A stretch of 64,000 nucleotides of DNA from an uncultured Aquimarina sp. (GTDB lineage: Bacteria; Bacteroidota; Bacteroidia; Flavobacteriales; Flavobacteriaceae), in contig CANNBP010000005.1 of the NCBI GenBank assembly GCA_947502885.1, positions 269,069 through 333,068 on the forward strand. Reading direction: 5' to 3'. This document shows, piece by piece, positions 53,949-61,946 of this stretch. A program made the position numbers and the translations under genes. Positions within the stretch are counted from its first letter, which is position 1; the number at the start of each line of letters is the position of its first letter. The notes under the pieces were generated by a model. The model saw only the letters and a list, made by a program, of their open reading frames with translations. It did no database searches and was not told where the DNA came from.

Positions 53949-54380
53949 ATGAAAAAACTTATATATGTTGCTGCTTATATCCTTGCCCTAGGATTTGTAG
54001 CATGTGCAAGCGATGATGGCGAGCCAATAGATTGTGGTCAAACACTTGTTAAACTGGCAGAATTAGGAAATGCATATCGCGAAGATGCTTCTATCGATAA
54101 TTGTAATGCCTATAGATCTGCCTTAGAGAGTTATTTAAATAATAGCTGTAGTCTTAATGATGAAGAAAAACTAGGCTGGGAAAAAGAATTGGCCATTCTA
54201 GGTGATTGTACAACGTCAGGTATAATATGTCGTATATGTTCTAATAGCGATGTTTCTCTTGTGGTATGTAGAGGTCTAAACGGAAATGCCTATATAGATA
54301 ACGAAGATATTGGAATACCATTTGCCAAATATGTAGAGTTATCAACTTGTTTGGATGACGAAAACGATACAGAACAATAA
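53949..54380 (+). CDS. Cys-rich small lipoprotein, unknown function
   Basis: A 143-residue lipoprotein. The start MKKLIYVAAYILALGFVACA gives a clear signal with lipobox Cys; an upstream TTG is excluded because it lies before the expected signal. The mature part is acidic and has many cysteines (IDCGQ, DNCNAY, NSCSL, GDCTTSGIICRIC, VVCRGL, STCLDD) that could form several disulfides. No family is recognised. It is preceded by a promoter with a flanking inverted repeat and transcribed alone. Confidence 0.8.
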   Translation: MKKLIYVAAYILALGFVACASDDGEPIDCGQTLVKLAELGNAYREDASIDNCNAYRSALESYLNNSCSLNDEEKLGWEKELAILGDCTTSGIICRICSNSDVSLVVCRGLNGNAYIDNEDIGIPFAKYVELSTCLDDENDTEQ

Positions 54381-54471
54381 ACCATTTATCGATACGTCTT
54401 TGGATATAAACCATTGATCTATAGCAATGATCATCTCGTCATTATTATCCACATAAAAAACTAATCATACT

Positions 54472-54479
54472 TACTTTTG
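54472..54479 (+). promoter_or_regulatory. Probable -7 box TACTTTTG before a truncated glycosyltransferase
   Basis: TACTTTTG matches TAnnTTTG about 25 bases upstream of the ATG at 54505. The promoter survives although the gene is truncated. Confidence 0.45.
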
Positions 54480-54504
54480 GGGTATAACCCTCAAAAACAA
54501 TAGT

Positions 54505-54786
54505 ATGAAAACTGGAATAATAATACCTTGCCACAACGATAAAAAGAAATTAGATGTAACTGCTTATTTAAGTTTTATAGAAAAAGGAGACGATTATCAT
54601 TTGTGTTTTGTTAATGATGGTCGTAAAAACAATACCATCACCTTACTTAAAAACATTGAGTCTACTAACCCTAAATTAAGTGTTATTGATATCAAAAAAA
54701 ATGCAGGAAAAGCTGCAGCTGTAAGAACTGGTGCAAAATACCTTACTGCCAGAGCAGATATTAATTTTGTGCAATTAATGCTTTAA
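54505..54786 (+). pseudogene. Truncated family 2 glycosyltransferase
   Basis: A 93-codon frame with the normal start of a GT2 enzyme: MKTGIIIPCHNDKKKLD, then LCFVNDGRKNNTITLLKNI and KNAGKAAAVRTGAKYL. The sequence ends after ARADINFVQLML, exactly where intact enzymes continue with the D-x-D-containing GFxDADLST segment. The catalytic DxD and acceptor regions are therefore missing, so the product cannot be active. The frame is followed immediately by unrelated minus-strand sequence, suggesting a deletion or insertion breakpoint near 54770-54790. Confidence 0.75.
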
Positions 54787-54821
54787 TTGTTAGTTGCCAA
54801 AATACCTAGTATATTAAAAAT

Positions 54822-55301
54822 TTATACTTGTCTTCCTCGCTCGCGTGTCAAAACGATTTTTTTTAGAATTAAAACAATACTTGGTATAGCGGCAAAAAAT
54901 AAACTTGTACTCAAAATTAAGTTATACTTAATACTATTTCTACTCATTCTTAAAATACCATCACATGCTGTACATTCAATTACTTTAAAATTAGCATAGA
55001 AATAGGAAAATATAATGAATACAGAGGTGAAGACCAATATGGCAATCGCTATACTCATAAAAAAATGGATCCATTTTTTGTGTTGATTTGCGATCCAAAA
55101 GGTTAAGAACATAATGCCTAAACCCAAGTAAAAATAACCACCAGAAAAAAAGTGAAAGCCTTTTCCTGTAAATAAAATCCTATTGGATGTAGCCCAAAGA
55201 AATAAATCTTGTATCTGGTTTCGAAAAAAAGACTCTGTTCGTATTGCTATCAAACAACCCATTAGGAACAAAAATATCTTAAATACTATTTTTTTAATCA
55301 T
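54822..55301 (-). CDS. Integral membrane protein, about four helices
   Basis: A 159-residue membrane protein with about four helices (roughly 5-22, 50-68, 78-103 and 127-147) and a basic end (LTRERGRQV). One loop has a Cys pair (IECTACDG). The family is not recognised. It lies immediately beyond the truncated glycosyltransferase on the opposite strand and is AT-rich like its surroundings. Confidence 0.65.
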   Translation of the reverse strand: MIKKIVFKIFLFLMGCLIAIRTESFFRNQIQDLFLWATSNRILFTGKGFHFFSGGYFYLGLGIMFLTFWIANQHKKWIHFFMSIAIAILVFTSVFIIFSYFYANFKVIECTACDGILRMSRNSIKYNLILSTSLFFAAIPSIVLILKKIVLTRERGRQV

Positions 55302-55335
55302 TCAATATTCTTTCAATCTTAACCCTTCTTTTTGA

Positions 55336-55458
55336 TCAGGCTTCAATCATATACACCTCATCAATTTCATGATCTAGTATAAGATACATATCATTAGGAT
55401 CAAAACTAAACCTTTTTAAAATACTAGAATTGTTTTTAATATATACGGCCCTATCCCT
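55336..55458 (-). pseudogene. Gene fragment, 40 codons without a start
   Basis: A 40-codon frame without a usable N-terminal start (RDRAVYIKNNSSI and FDPNDMYLILDHEIDEVYMI, ending EA). It looks protein-like and closes with TGA at 55336-55338, but a stop at 55459-55461 cuts it off upstream. It may be the 3' end of a decayed gene; chance cannot be excluded. Confidence 0.3.
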
Positions 55459-55483
55459 TTAAAAGCGGGATAAAGCTCTCATT

Positions 55484-55720
55484 TTATTTTGCATAGAATC
55501 CAAACTTAAAACCAACGTGTTGCTCATAGACATAACTTTGTATTGCAAAATTATATGATATGGGTGCTCCCAGTTCTTTCATGGTATGAATCGTACGAAA
55601 CAACTTGGTTTTTGTTATCCCAAGCGTATGTATAAACTCATCTGGACATCCTGTAGCCCCTAATCGAATTAACTGATCAACTCGTTCTATAAGATATATT
55701 TCTTTGATAAGGTTGCTCAT
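55484..55720 (-). CDS. Small winged-HTH-like DNA-binding protein
   Basis: A 78-residue protein. MSNLIKEIYLIERVDQLIRL is the sensible start (a longer frame would add 32 residues of poor quality). The region 3-60 has an HTH pattern (VDQLIRLGATGCPDEFIHTLGITKTKLFRTIHTMKELG), typical of small DNA-binding proteins of mobile or defence regions in Bacteroidota. It is divergent from another small HTH gene. Targets are unknown. Confidence 0.65.
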   Translation of the reverse strand: MSNLIKEIYLIERVDQLIRLGATGCPDEFIHTLGITKTKLFRTIHTMKELGAPISYNFAIQSYVYEQHVGFKFGFYAK

Positions 55721-55930
55721 AAATTTAGAGATTATTACTAAATATTTGCTAATGCAATTATGAGATTGATTTACGTAGTTTGGTTCATCTTTATTATTAT
55801 GTCTTGGGGATAACATAATATTTGACAGGCATTTATCTATACATCCTTATTTTCTACAAATATAAGTAATTTTATGTTAACGCGTCCTTTAGTCCGCAAA
55901 AATTAATAAAACAACTCCTTCTTTTGTCCT

Positions 55931-56152
55931 ATGTCCTACATCAACAAAAGAATTTGCAACTATATTGCCCAAGAATGGGTTGCCAAAGCCAAGTCCAACA
56001 GAGCATTTGCTACCGATCATTATATTGACGAAAAAACCGTTAGAAAAATACTACAACCTCAAGGATATCGTATCCCGGTTAGAACCTTAGAAAAAATCTG
56101 CGAAGCCAGAGAAATTAAGATTTCTGATTTCTTTCGTTTGATAGGGTTATAA
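55931..56152 (+). CDS. Small Cro/XRE-type HTH regulator
   Basis: A 73-residue protein with an HTH of the Cro/C1 type (IAQEWVAKAKSNRAFATDHYIDEKTVRKIL, then VRTLEKICEAREIKISDFFRLIG). It lies on the plus strand, divergent from the other small HTH gene, with 210 bases between the starts. A 29-bp repeat copy begins 12 bases after its stop. It could control the following toxin/immunity-like pair. Confidence 0.75.
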   Translation: MSYINKRICNYIAQEWVAKAKSNRAFATDHYIDEKTVRKILQPQGYRIPVRTLEKICEAREIKISDFFRLIGL

Positions 56153-56163
56153 GGCAAAGAGCC

Positions 56164-56192
56164 ATGACAACAATTTAAAGAAGTGCAAGTAT
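56164..56192 (+). repeat. 29-bp direct repeat, copy 1
   Basis: Starting atgacaacaatttaaagaag, this 29-base segment recurs at 57049-57077 with a single difference (28 of 29). The copies lie 885 bases apart and bracket the small gene pair at 56380-57019. Confidence 0.75.
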
Positions 56193-56318
56193 CCTGTAAC
56201 AAAACGCACAGTTTATACGCATTTTGCTAACATACAAAATGATAGTTTCTTTTTTTGACATTAATAACCTTAGTATAAGAAACAGTTACAAACTTAATAT
56301 TGCATCTGTCTTTATCTA

Positions 56319-56363
56319 TATATTTGTTTTAGTCATTAAAGGCACGAGTGAGACGTTCGTGCC
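56319..56363 (+). promoter_or_regulatory. TATATTTG promoter box and hairpin before the toxin/immunity-like pair
   Basis: TATATTTG (56319-56326) matches the Bacteroidota -7 element, with a TTG at 56300-56302 (16 bases upstream). A perfect 7-bp inverted repeat ggcacga/tcgtgcc (56341-56347 and 56357-56363) lies in the leader of the next gene. Confidence 0.4.
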
Positions 56364-56379
56364 AGGGGGTCAAAATAAG

Positions 56380-56610
56380 ATGGATAAGTTAAAACCTACA
56401 CCAGAAGCTATTTCTGAAGCGTTAAAAAACCCTAACGGTTGGGTTTATGTAATAGATAAAGCATTTGAAGATATCGAAGAAGTACCTAGAGAAGCTATAA
56501 AAGGTGCTTGGAAGGTAAATGATAAAGCTATCATTACCGATGAGTTTGTATCCAATCCAAACTATAAAAATTTAAGCAATTTAAATAATGCAAAAAGATA
56601 TAGAAAATGA
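56380..56610 (+). CDS. Small protein with PNGWVYVID motif, toxin-associated type
   Basis: A 76-residue protein starting MDKLKPTPEAISEALKNPNG. The middle (GWVYVIDKAFEDIEEVPREA and IKGAWKVND) resembles short segments found at the ends of toxins or beside immunity genes in Bacteroidota polymorphic-toxin regions; I recall the pattern but not its function. The frame stays open for 52 codons upstream, but that part is AT-rich and lacks protein character. The 3' end overlaps the next gene by 23 bases. It may be a detached toxin tip or an independent small protein. Confidence 0.5.
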   Translation: MDKLKPTPEAISEALKNPNGWVYVIDKAFEDIEEVPREAIKGAWKVNDKAIITDEFVSNPNYKNLSNLNNAKRYRK

Positions 56611-57019
56611 AATAAAAGTAGCTATCGATCTAATGATAGAAACAGAAGTTGATTATGATGATTTAATAGAACTTTTTATAGACAATGATATTAACCATGA
56701 AATTGTTAAAGACTTATTTATTTTCTTACCTATTGTATTCTGTCGAGTTATGTTATCCCAAGTAAATTTTCCTGATACTTTTATTGAAATGAAAGACAAT
56801 AATGAAACCAGAAAAGTATTCAAATCAACACCCATTTACAATTTAATTTATAAAACAGTAGAAAAACAGATTAAAATGCTTTCAGGTCCAGATATAATAA
56901 AAATAGCTGGTTTGAGTGCTGAATTTAATGTAATAAATGACCTTTTACTGAAAGAAGGAGAAAATAATGAAGATTTACTAAAGGAGATAAAATTGACAGA
57001 AATGATTATAAATAGGTAA
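56588..57019 (+). CDS. Probable immunity protein, 143 aa, helical
   Basis: A 143-residue acidic, largely helical protein (MQKDIENEIKVAIDLMIE at the start, with VDYDDLIELFIDNDINHE). No signal or membrane segment. Its ATG overlaps the end of the PNGWVYVID gene. The small size, acidity, position and lack of recognisable function are typical of immunity proteins in polymorphic toxin loci; the assignment is by context. Confidence 0.6.
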   Translation: MQKDIENEIKVAIDLMIETEVDYDDLIELFIDNDINHEIVKDLFIFLPIVFCRVMLSQVNFPDTFIEMKDNNETRKVFKSTPIYNLIYKTVEKQIKMLSGPDIIKIAGLSAEFNVINDLLLKEGENNEDLLKEIKLTEMIINR

Positions 57020-57048
57020 TGTATTTTAGTCAAAATAAAGACAAAACT

Positions 57049-57077
57049 ATGACAACAATTTATAGAAGTGCAAGTAT
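57049..57077 (+). repeat. 29-bp direct repeat, copy 2
   Basis: Copy of 56164-56192 with one mismatch (28 of 29 bases). It runs into the C-terminal fragment of a regulator-like gene, suggesting that the interval between copies was inserted or duplicated. Confidence 0.75.
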
Positions 57078-57160
57078 TCGATAAAGAAGACAAACATTTG
57101 GTTAAAACATTTATAGATGCTTTTCTTACCAAACGTAAAGTACAAAAACTAGCGCAGTAA
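57053..57160 (+). pseudogene. C-terminal fragment of a regulator-like gene
   Basis: A 35-codon frame without a start: QQFIEVQVFDKEDKHLVKTF, then IDAFLTKRKVQKLAQ and stop. The DKEDKxxVxxTIDAFLTKRKVQxLA pattern is that of the end of XRE-family regulators in Bacteroidota. An in-frame stop precedes it at 57050-57052, so it is a remnant. It starts in the second copy of the 29-bp repeat and is followed by a terminator-like hairpin. Confidence 0.55.
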
Positions 57161-57162
57161 AA

Positions 57163-57199
57163 AAACAGCTACAAGCCTAAACTTGTAACTGTTTCTTGT
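57163..57199 (+). terminator. Terminator-like hairpin after the regulator fragment
   Basis: A 13-bp stem with one mismatch: aaacagctacaag (57163-57175) and cttgtaactgttt (57182-57194), 6-base loop, followed by cttgtc. The preceding A-run and short T-tract suggest a terminator inherited from the decayed regulator gene. Confidence 0.5.
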
Positions 57200-57266
57200 C
57201 ACTTATTTATTATCCATACCGCTCACTCAGAACGCCACTAGTCAAAGACGTAGCGGGAACTCCATA

Positions 57267-57689
57267 CTAGGGAATAGCGAGGGAAGAAGATAAAATAGGG
57301 AAAATTTCATCAATCTTTTTATACTGATATATTTTATTTCCTCCATTTTCCAGACCTGCCTTTAAATAAGATAGAACGGACTTTTTTTCTTTCAATGATA
57401 GGTTTTCAAATCCTTTAAAATACTCTTCTTCTCCAATTTTTTCAATTAAACGAACCAAAACATAACCGTGATCATATCCAGCCGCATCAGAAATTTTATA
57501 TGTTGAAATTTTGACTATCGCTTCTTTGTCCAATTTAACTGCATTGTCCAGTAATTCACGATATGAATCGTCTATTTGTCTATTCAGGAGTTCTGAGATT
57601 TTAATTCCTTGAACTTGATCACAATTATTACAACCAATAGTGAAAGTGCAAATAATTATAATCATTATAATAAAGTTACATTTTTGCAT
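57267..57689 (-). CDS. Lipoprotein, possible immunity protein
   Basis: A 140-residue lipoprotein. MQKCNFIIMIIIICTFTIGC gives a clear lipobox and is preferred to a frame extended by 29 basic residues. The mature part is acidic and helical (ISELLNRQIDDSYRELLDNA, LSLKEKKSVLSYLKAGLENG). Envelope lipoproteins of this size occur as immunity proteins to toxins that act in the periplasm; here that is only contextual. It is the last of a run of small minus-strand genes downstream of the RHS gene. Confidence 0.6.
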   Translation of the reverse strand: MQKCNFIIMIIIICTFTIGCNNCDQVQGIKISELLNRQIDDSYRELLDNAVKLDKEAIVKISTYKISDAAGYDHGYVLVRLIEKIGEEEYFKGFENLSLKEKKSVLSYLKAGLENGGNKIYQYKKIDEIFPILSSSLAIP

Positions 57690-57797
57690 TTTAGTTACTC
57701 TTTTTCGTTTTTGTTTTGGGTTTTGTCCTGATACTGTAAAAGTACCATAAACAGTTAATCTAGAAAGAGGGTTCACAAATTGTCTTCCCCACTCCAG

Positions 57798-57812
57798 CTA
57801 GTCTGCGACTAG
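57798..57812. repeat. Short palindrome ctagtc-tgc-gactag
   Basis: A perfect 6-bp inverted repeat with a 3-base loop. It lies between immunity-type genes; similar GC-richer palindromes often occur in RHS regions of Bacteroidota (general recollection). Confidence 0.4.
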
Positions 57813-57890
57813 TGCCATTTCTATTTTGCTAATCAACTTAATATACTGTAGTAAAGCTTATATTTTCTATCTCATACCCAACCAAAATAC

Positions 57891-57930
57891 AACAAACCAA
57901 TTTCTAAAAATGAAATTGGTTTGTTTTTTA
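57891..57930. terminator. Hairpin with T-run between immunity-like genes
   Basis: A 14-bp perfect stem, aacaaaccaatttc (57891-57904) and gaaattggtttgtt (57912-57925), with a 7-base loop and a T-run on the plus-strand side. No plus-strand gene ends here; it may terminate antisense transcripts or be left over from a lost gene. It also lies downstream of the minus-strand gene at 57982. Confidence 0.5.
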
Positions 57931-57981
57931 TTTCTCAATCGTAATCGCCACTAAGCAGGGCTTTTCGGGGGCAGGAGTTTT

Positions 57982-58398
57982 TCATGTGCTTATACTTTGA
58001 CTAGTAGTAAATATTGGTTGTGAAATTACTTTCATTTCAAAATCTGTAGCTACTAATCCAATATTTCCTTTATCTGTTTCAATTAAAAATTTCCAATCTA
58101 TCATTTTTCCGTTAGGTGTTAAGCCTATTTTCTTTCTTTTAATATCAATGATATCTATGCCTATCGATTTTCTGAAAGAAATATTAATATCTGCATCAGT
58201 TACATTATGAAAAGTCATTTTACAAGGAGATACCCAAAATTTAAAGAAGCCATCATTTTGTTCTTCCCACTTAAAAATATAATCTAAATAAAGAACAAAA
58301 TTACAGTCTTCATCAGGGAACTTTAATTGATATAACCGAGAGTCATGCCACCCCATTTCACTAAAATCATTATTACTCCAAATTTCTTTAACTTCCAT
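57982..58398 (-). CDS. Hypothetical protein, probable immunity protein
   Basis: A 138-residue soluble protein, Trp- and aromatic-rich (MEVKEIWSNNDFSEMGWHDS, LDYIFKWEEQNDGFFKFWVS). The GWHDSRLY-like start followed by a beta-rich body is reminiscent of small immunity-type families with a W-H-D motif near the N-terminus. It is part of the immunity-like series between the RHS gene and the small lipoprotein. No toxin cognate can be assigned. Confidence 0.65.
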   Translation of the reverse strand: MEVKEIWSNNDFSEMGWHDSRLYQLKFPDEDCNFVLYLDYIFKWEEQNDGFFKFWVSPCKMTFHNVTDADINISFRKSIGIDIIDIKRKKIGLTPNGKMIDWKFLIETDKGNIGLVATDFEMKVISQPIFTTSQSIST

Positions 58399-58529
58399 TT
58401 TGCTGTCTTTTTATTAACAATTTCTACTTGGTTTTAACACGGAAATCGGGACTTACTCATACCCAGCACAGAAAACATTTCTGAGCTATCATATCCGAAC
58501 TATCGGGTTTTAGATTCTTCGAGTTATAA

Positions 58530-58862
58530 TTAACTTTTAAGAAAAAGACTTATATCTTCGATACAGTCGCCTATAACACCTTCTAAATCTTCCCTCTTAT
58601 TGTCCTTTAATTTATCAATAACTAATTGAGTATCTATATTTTTATGAATTCTAACGATATCTCCAAGTCCATTTATTGCAGTTTTAGCAACCCAAAAATC
58701 GCTATGATTAACTAATTGTATTAATTCATTTTGTAACCATTCCCAATCATTAACTCCATTTACTGCTCCAACTATTGTAGCAATGATTTCTTCTGAGTTA
58801 TCTGATTTTAATAATTTAATTATTTGCTCTTTATCTGTATTAGAAAAACTTTCATATTTCAT
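58530..58862 (-). CDS. HEAT-repeat-like small protein, probable immunity protein
   Basis: A 110-residue all-helical protein. Residues 20-105 look like two to three HEAT-type repeats (LKSDNSEEIIATIVGAVNG, WVAKTAINGLGDIVRIHKN, LEGVIGDCIEDISLFL). HEAT-like proteins are a known class of immunity proteins. Located 16 bases after the next gene upstream on the minus strand, in the immunity-like series. Identification is by context and repeat appearance. Confidence 0.65.
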   Translation of the reverse strand: MKYESFSNTDKEQIIKLLKSDNSEEIIATIVGAVNGVNDWEWLQNELIQLVNHSDFWVAKTAINGLGDIVRIHKNIDTQLVIDKLKDNKREDLEGVIGDCIEDISLFLKS

Positions 58863-58878
58863 GATTTAATTCATAATG

Positions 58879-59331
58879 TTAAAGATCCAAATACTCTTTA
58901 GTATTCTCTTCAGCTGCTTCCAAAGCTAATTCAACAGTATCAAAGATTATATAATGACCATCTTCAATTAAGTTTAACACAGATTCTATCCTATCTCTGT
59001 TTGTTTTAGATACCAAAACAAATATTTGCTTTTCTTTTTCCTCTTGATCTCTTCCTATTTCTGCGAAAAAATTCAATGATTTCAATAATGTATTTCCTTC
59101 ACTATACTTTAATTCAGAAAGATCGATTATTAAATTTACAATGGTTTCATAAATAAAATATGTTGATGTTAACTTAGAAAACATAAACAAACCATCTTTG
59201 TTTCCAAGGCTTCCTGGTTTATACTCACCACTGAATTTCGAGTAAAGAGTTGTGCATTCTTCATTTATTTTTATATCAAAAGATATATCTGAAAAATTAC
59301 TTAATTCTATTTTTTTTAATACAATACTCAT
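58879..59331 (-). CDS. Probable immunity protein of the nucleotidyltransferase-type RHS toxin
   Basis: A 150-residue acidic protein. MSIVLKKIELSNFSD is the preferred start because it lies just after the RHS stop codon; a longer frame would overlap it. The central part (IYETIVNLIIDLSELKYSEG, FVLVSKTNRDRIESVLNLI) has a STAS-like alternation. It lies 4 bases downstream of the RHS gene, the usual place for the cognate immunity gene, so it probably neutralises that gene's C-terminal toxin. Confidence 0.65.
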   Translation of the reverse strand: MSIVLKKIELSNFSDISFDIKINEECTTLYSKFSGEYKPGSLGNKDGLFMFSKLTSTYFIYETIVNLIIDLSELKYSEGNTLLKSLNFFAEIGRDQEEKEKQIFVLVSKTNRDRIESVLNLIEDGHYIIFDTVELALEAAEENTKEYLDL

Positions 59332-59335
59332 AACA

Positions 59336-61852
59336 TTAATTATTATTTGGAGTAAATCTAATAAAAGGTTTTGTTGTATCAACTTGTACGCCCTTAAGAA
59401 TTTCTGAACCCGGTCTCATATTTCCATCTGAATTTGCTCTAGAATTTTTAGGCAATCTATATAAAGCTGAGCTTCTAGTTTTGGAATTCCCTCCATTAAT
59501 TATATAATCATAATCAGAATTTTTATCTGCATCTCCACTTGCTTGACTCCCAACAACTATGATTTCTATTCCGTATTTATCAGCTACTTCTTGTATTCTT
59601 GCATTCATTCCATCAGGCAAACTTACAGCTCCTCCTCCTAACTCAGGACCGTTTGAAGTACTTTTTTCTTTGCTATCTTCAAAATTCCCTTCCCTTCGTA
59701 TTGGACTATCACTTTCACCTTCATTTTGCACCTGTTTATTATCAACTTGATGCTTTTCATCTATCTTATTCTTATCAAAGTTATAATCAAAATCAACTTC
59801 ATTTTCACGTCCAAAATTAGGACTCATATAATCACTTAACGCAGCGGCAGCTGTACCAAGGACTTTACCACCGACCCGTAATATATTCTTTAGAACACTT
59901 GATTTTTTAGCGACTTCTTTTGTCGTTTCTTGGACTGCTTTTCCTGCCGTAGCTGTAGTTACCCAAGGATTTCCTTTTGCTTGCTCAACTTTTACCGGGT
60001 CATGAGTTTGCTTATCTTTTTGATTAATTGTTTCTCCTTCTAACCCTTCTAATTCTATTTTCCAAATAGGGTTATTATGTGCAAACTGATATGTCGATAT
60101 TGACATATATTCTTCGCTCACAGGATCTACACCAAAAAACCTACCAATCTCTGGCATATAATTTCTATACCTAAAGGTAAGCCAATTTAAACCAAGTTCC
60201 TCATTTCTCTCTTGGCCAAGATAATCATATTGATGATCTCGATTTCGTATCATTGTATTATATCCTCTATGTTGTAGTCCAAATGGATACGTATTATTTT
60301 CTTCCCTAATTTCGTCAACATTTACTGTACCATCTTTATTATCATCTGCATAACTTAATCTAAGAGACTTTAAATGATCTTTAAATTGATAAATATGTGT
60401 CCAGTTATTACCATCTGGTTCTGCATAACCTTCCGTATGATTAATAAATTGTAAAGCCCCATTTCTGTATTGCGCTTTACTTGCATATTCTGTCACTGTT
60501 ACATCACTACCATTAGTTACCTTCTTTTTTAGTTTTTGTCCTAAAGCATCATATATAAATACAAATTTCTTCATAGCCGAACCATCAAAAATTACCTCTG
60601 TAGGTAAGTTTAAATGATTATAACTAATAGAAGTAATACCTTTATTACGATCAATAATCATTGAGCCGTTAGCGTTATATTCATAATCATTAGTCGTATT
60701 ATCTCCATCTTTAAAACCAAAATCTTTATTTCCGGTATCAGTAACTTTTAAGAGTCTATATCCAGTATCATACTGATACGACAATATATCCATATTAGTA
60801 AAAGAAGAACTATTCTGCCATCCATTGCGAGTAAGGTTTGTGATATTTCCCACAGGGTCATATTCAATTCCTGATACATCATACTTACCGTCATTACTTT
60901 TGGCTGTAACTAAGCGGTTAATAGCATCATACTTAAACCCGTATGCCCGTTTAGTATTATCATTTGCTGTTTTCCAAAGAGTTTCGCTAATGTTCCCATC
61001 ATATAATGCAGTAGCTCCCAAGTTTTCCGTAGGGTTGCTATAATTAATTTGATATGCAAAAAGATTATTACCCAGATTGTTTACGTCATTAATTCCTTTT
61101 AACCAACCCCTAACATTGTAATGATATTTTATAGTCTGTAATCCACTACCTGTAACTTTAGATTTTAACTGTCCTAGTTCATCATAAGTGTTTTCTGCAA
61201 TGATTTCTTCTTGACCATTAATAACTTGAGTTTCTTTTAATAATCGCCCCATATGATCATAGTCAAATACATCTTCTGTAACAATAGCAGGGTCGCTGCC
61301 TTTTCTATGTGTTGTTCTGCTACGCTCTGCTCTTCCTGTAAAACTAAGCTTACTTTCTACCACATTGGATATATTTAAATACTCATTTTTACTAGCTACA
61401 TATATGGGCCTTGATTTTTGATCATAATAGGTAACAGCAGTAATCCATGTATCGGTATCTAGTACTTTTATTTTACCACCTGTAGTCAAGGTTTTTGTTT
61501 TGCTAGTAATAGCTTCTCCATAAACAGTAGTCGGGTTAGCTAATTTGGCATTTGGTGTAGCTCCTAAAAAGGCATAGTCATCATAATAATTAATAGTGAG
61601 TACTTCTGCGTTTTGTGCATTGGGATATCCACCATTATCGTAATACATAGTTACACCACCGATAGTAGATGGATTTGCACGACTTACTACTTTATCTCCT
61701 GTAAATGCAGTGGCCTCGGTTTGTATTTGTTTACGGGTTTTGTTGGGTATCGTGATTTTACCTGTATACACAACTCTACCCAAAGCATCATACTTGGTAA
61801 ACAACCATTGGTTGTCTTGTTTTAGTAGTGCATCCTGGGTTATTTTTAACAC
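59336..61852 (-). CDS. 5'-truncated RHS repeat protein with a nucleotidyltransferase-like toxin tip
   Basis: An 838-codon frame of RHS/YD-repeat protein. It starts at a GTG directly after an in-frame stop (61853-61855), with no signal peptide and no promoter box. The first residues (LFTKYDALGRVVYTG) correspond to an internal part of Bacteroidota RHS proteins, so several hundred N-terminal residues are missing. YD repeats fill about 1-560, and the RHS core end is YRNYMPEIGRFFGVDPVSEE (about 565-585). After a Lys-rich linker, the C-terminal tip has GSQASGDADKNSDYDYIING, the G-S and D-x-D arrangement of polymerase-beta-type nucleotidyltransferases. It is probably a displaced orphan cassette. Confidence 0.8.
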   Translation of the reverse strand: MLKITQDALLKQDNQWLFTKYDALGRVVYTGKITIPNKTRKQIQTEATAFTGDKVVSRANPSTIGGVTMYYDNGGYPNAQNAEVLTINYYDDYAFLGATPNAKLANPTTVYGEAITSKTKTLTTGGKIKVLDTDTWITAVTYYDQKSRPIYVASKNEYLNISNVVESKLSFTGRAERSRTTHRKGSDPAIVTEDVFDYDHMGRLLKETQVINGQEEIIAENTYDELGQLKSKVTGSGLQTIKYHYNVRGWLKGINDVNNLGNNLFAYQINYSNPTENLGATALYDGNISETLWKTANDNTKRAYGFKYDAINRLVTAKSNDGKYDVSGIEYDPVGNITNLTRNGWQNSSSFTNMDILSYQYDTGYRLLKVTDTGNKDFGFKDGDNTTNDYEYNANGSMIIDRNKGITSISYNHLNLPTEVIFDGSAMKKFVFIYDALGQKLKKKVTNGSDVTVTEYASKAQYRNGALQFINHTEGYAEPDGNNWTHIYQFKDHLKSLRLSYADDNKDGTVNVDEIREENNTYPFGLQHRGYNTMIRNRDHQYDYLGQERNEELGLNWLTFRYRNYMPEIGRFFGVDPVSEEYMSISTYQFAHNNPIWKIELEGLEGETINQKDKQTHDPVKVEQAKGNPWVTTATAGKAVQETTKEVAKKSSVLKNILRVGGKVLGTAAAALSDYMSPNFGRENEVDFDYNFDKNKIDEKHQVDNKQVQNEGESDSPIRREGNFEDSKEKSTSNGPELGGGAVSLPDGMNARIQEVADKYGIEIIVVGSQASGDADKNSDYDYIINGGNSKTRSSALYRLPKNSRANSDGNMRPGSEILKGVQVDTTKPFIRFTPNNN

Positions 61853-61946
61853 TTAATCCTTGGTTTTTACTACGTAAATTAAAAACCATTTTGTACATTA
61901 ATCACCTATTAAAATTCTAAAACTAAATAGGTACGCTTATAAAATT

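Noticed and set aside
56224..56379. N-terminal extension of the PNGWVYVID protein
   Set aside because: The added 52 residues cover the promoter box TATATTTG and the ggcacga hairpin and have no protein character; ATG 56380 is more sensible.
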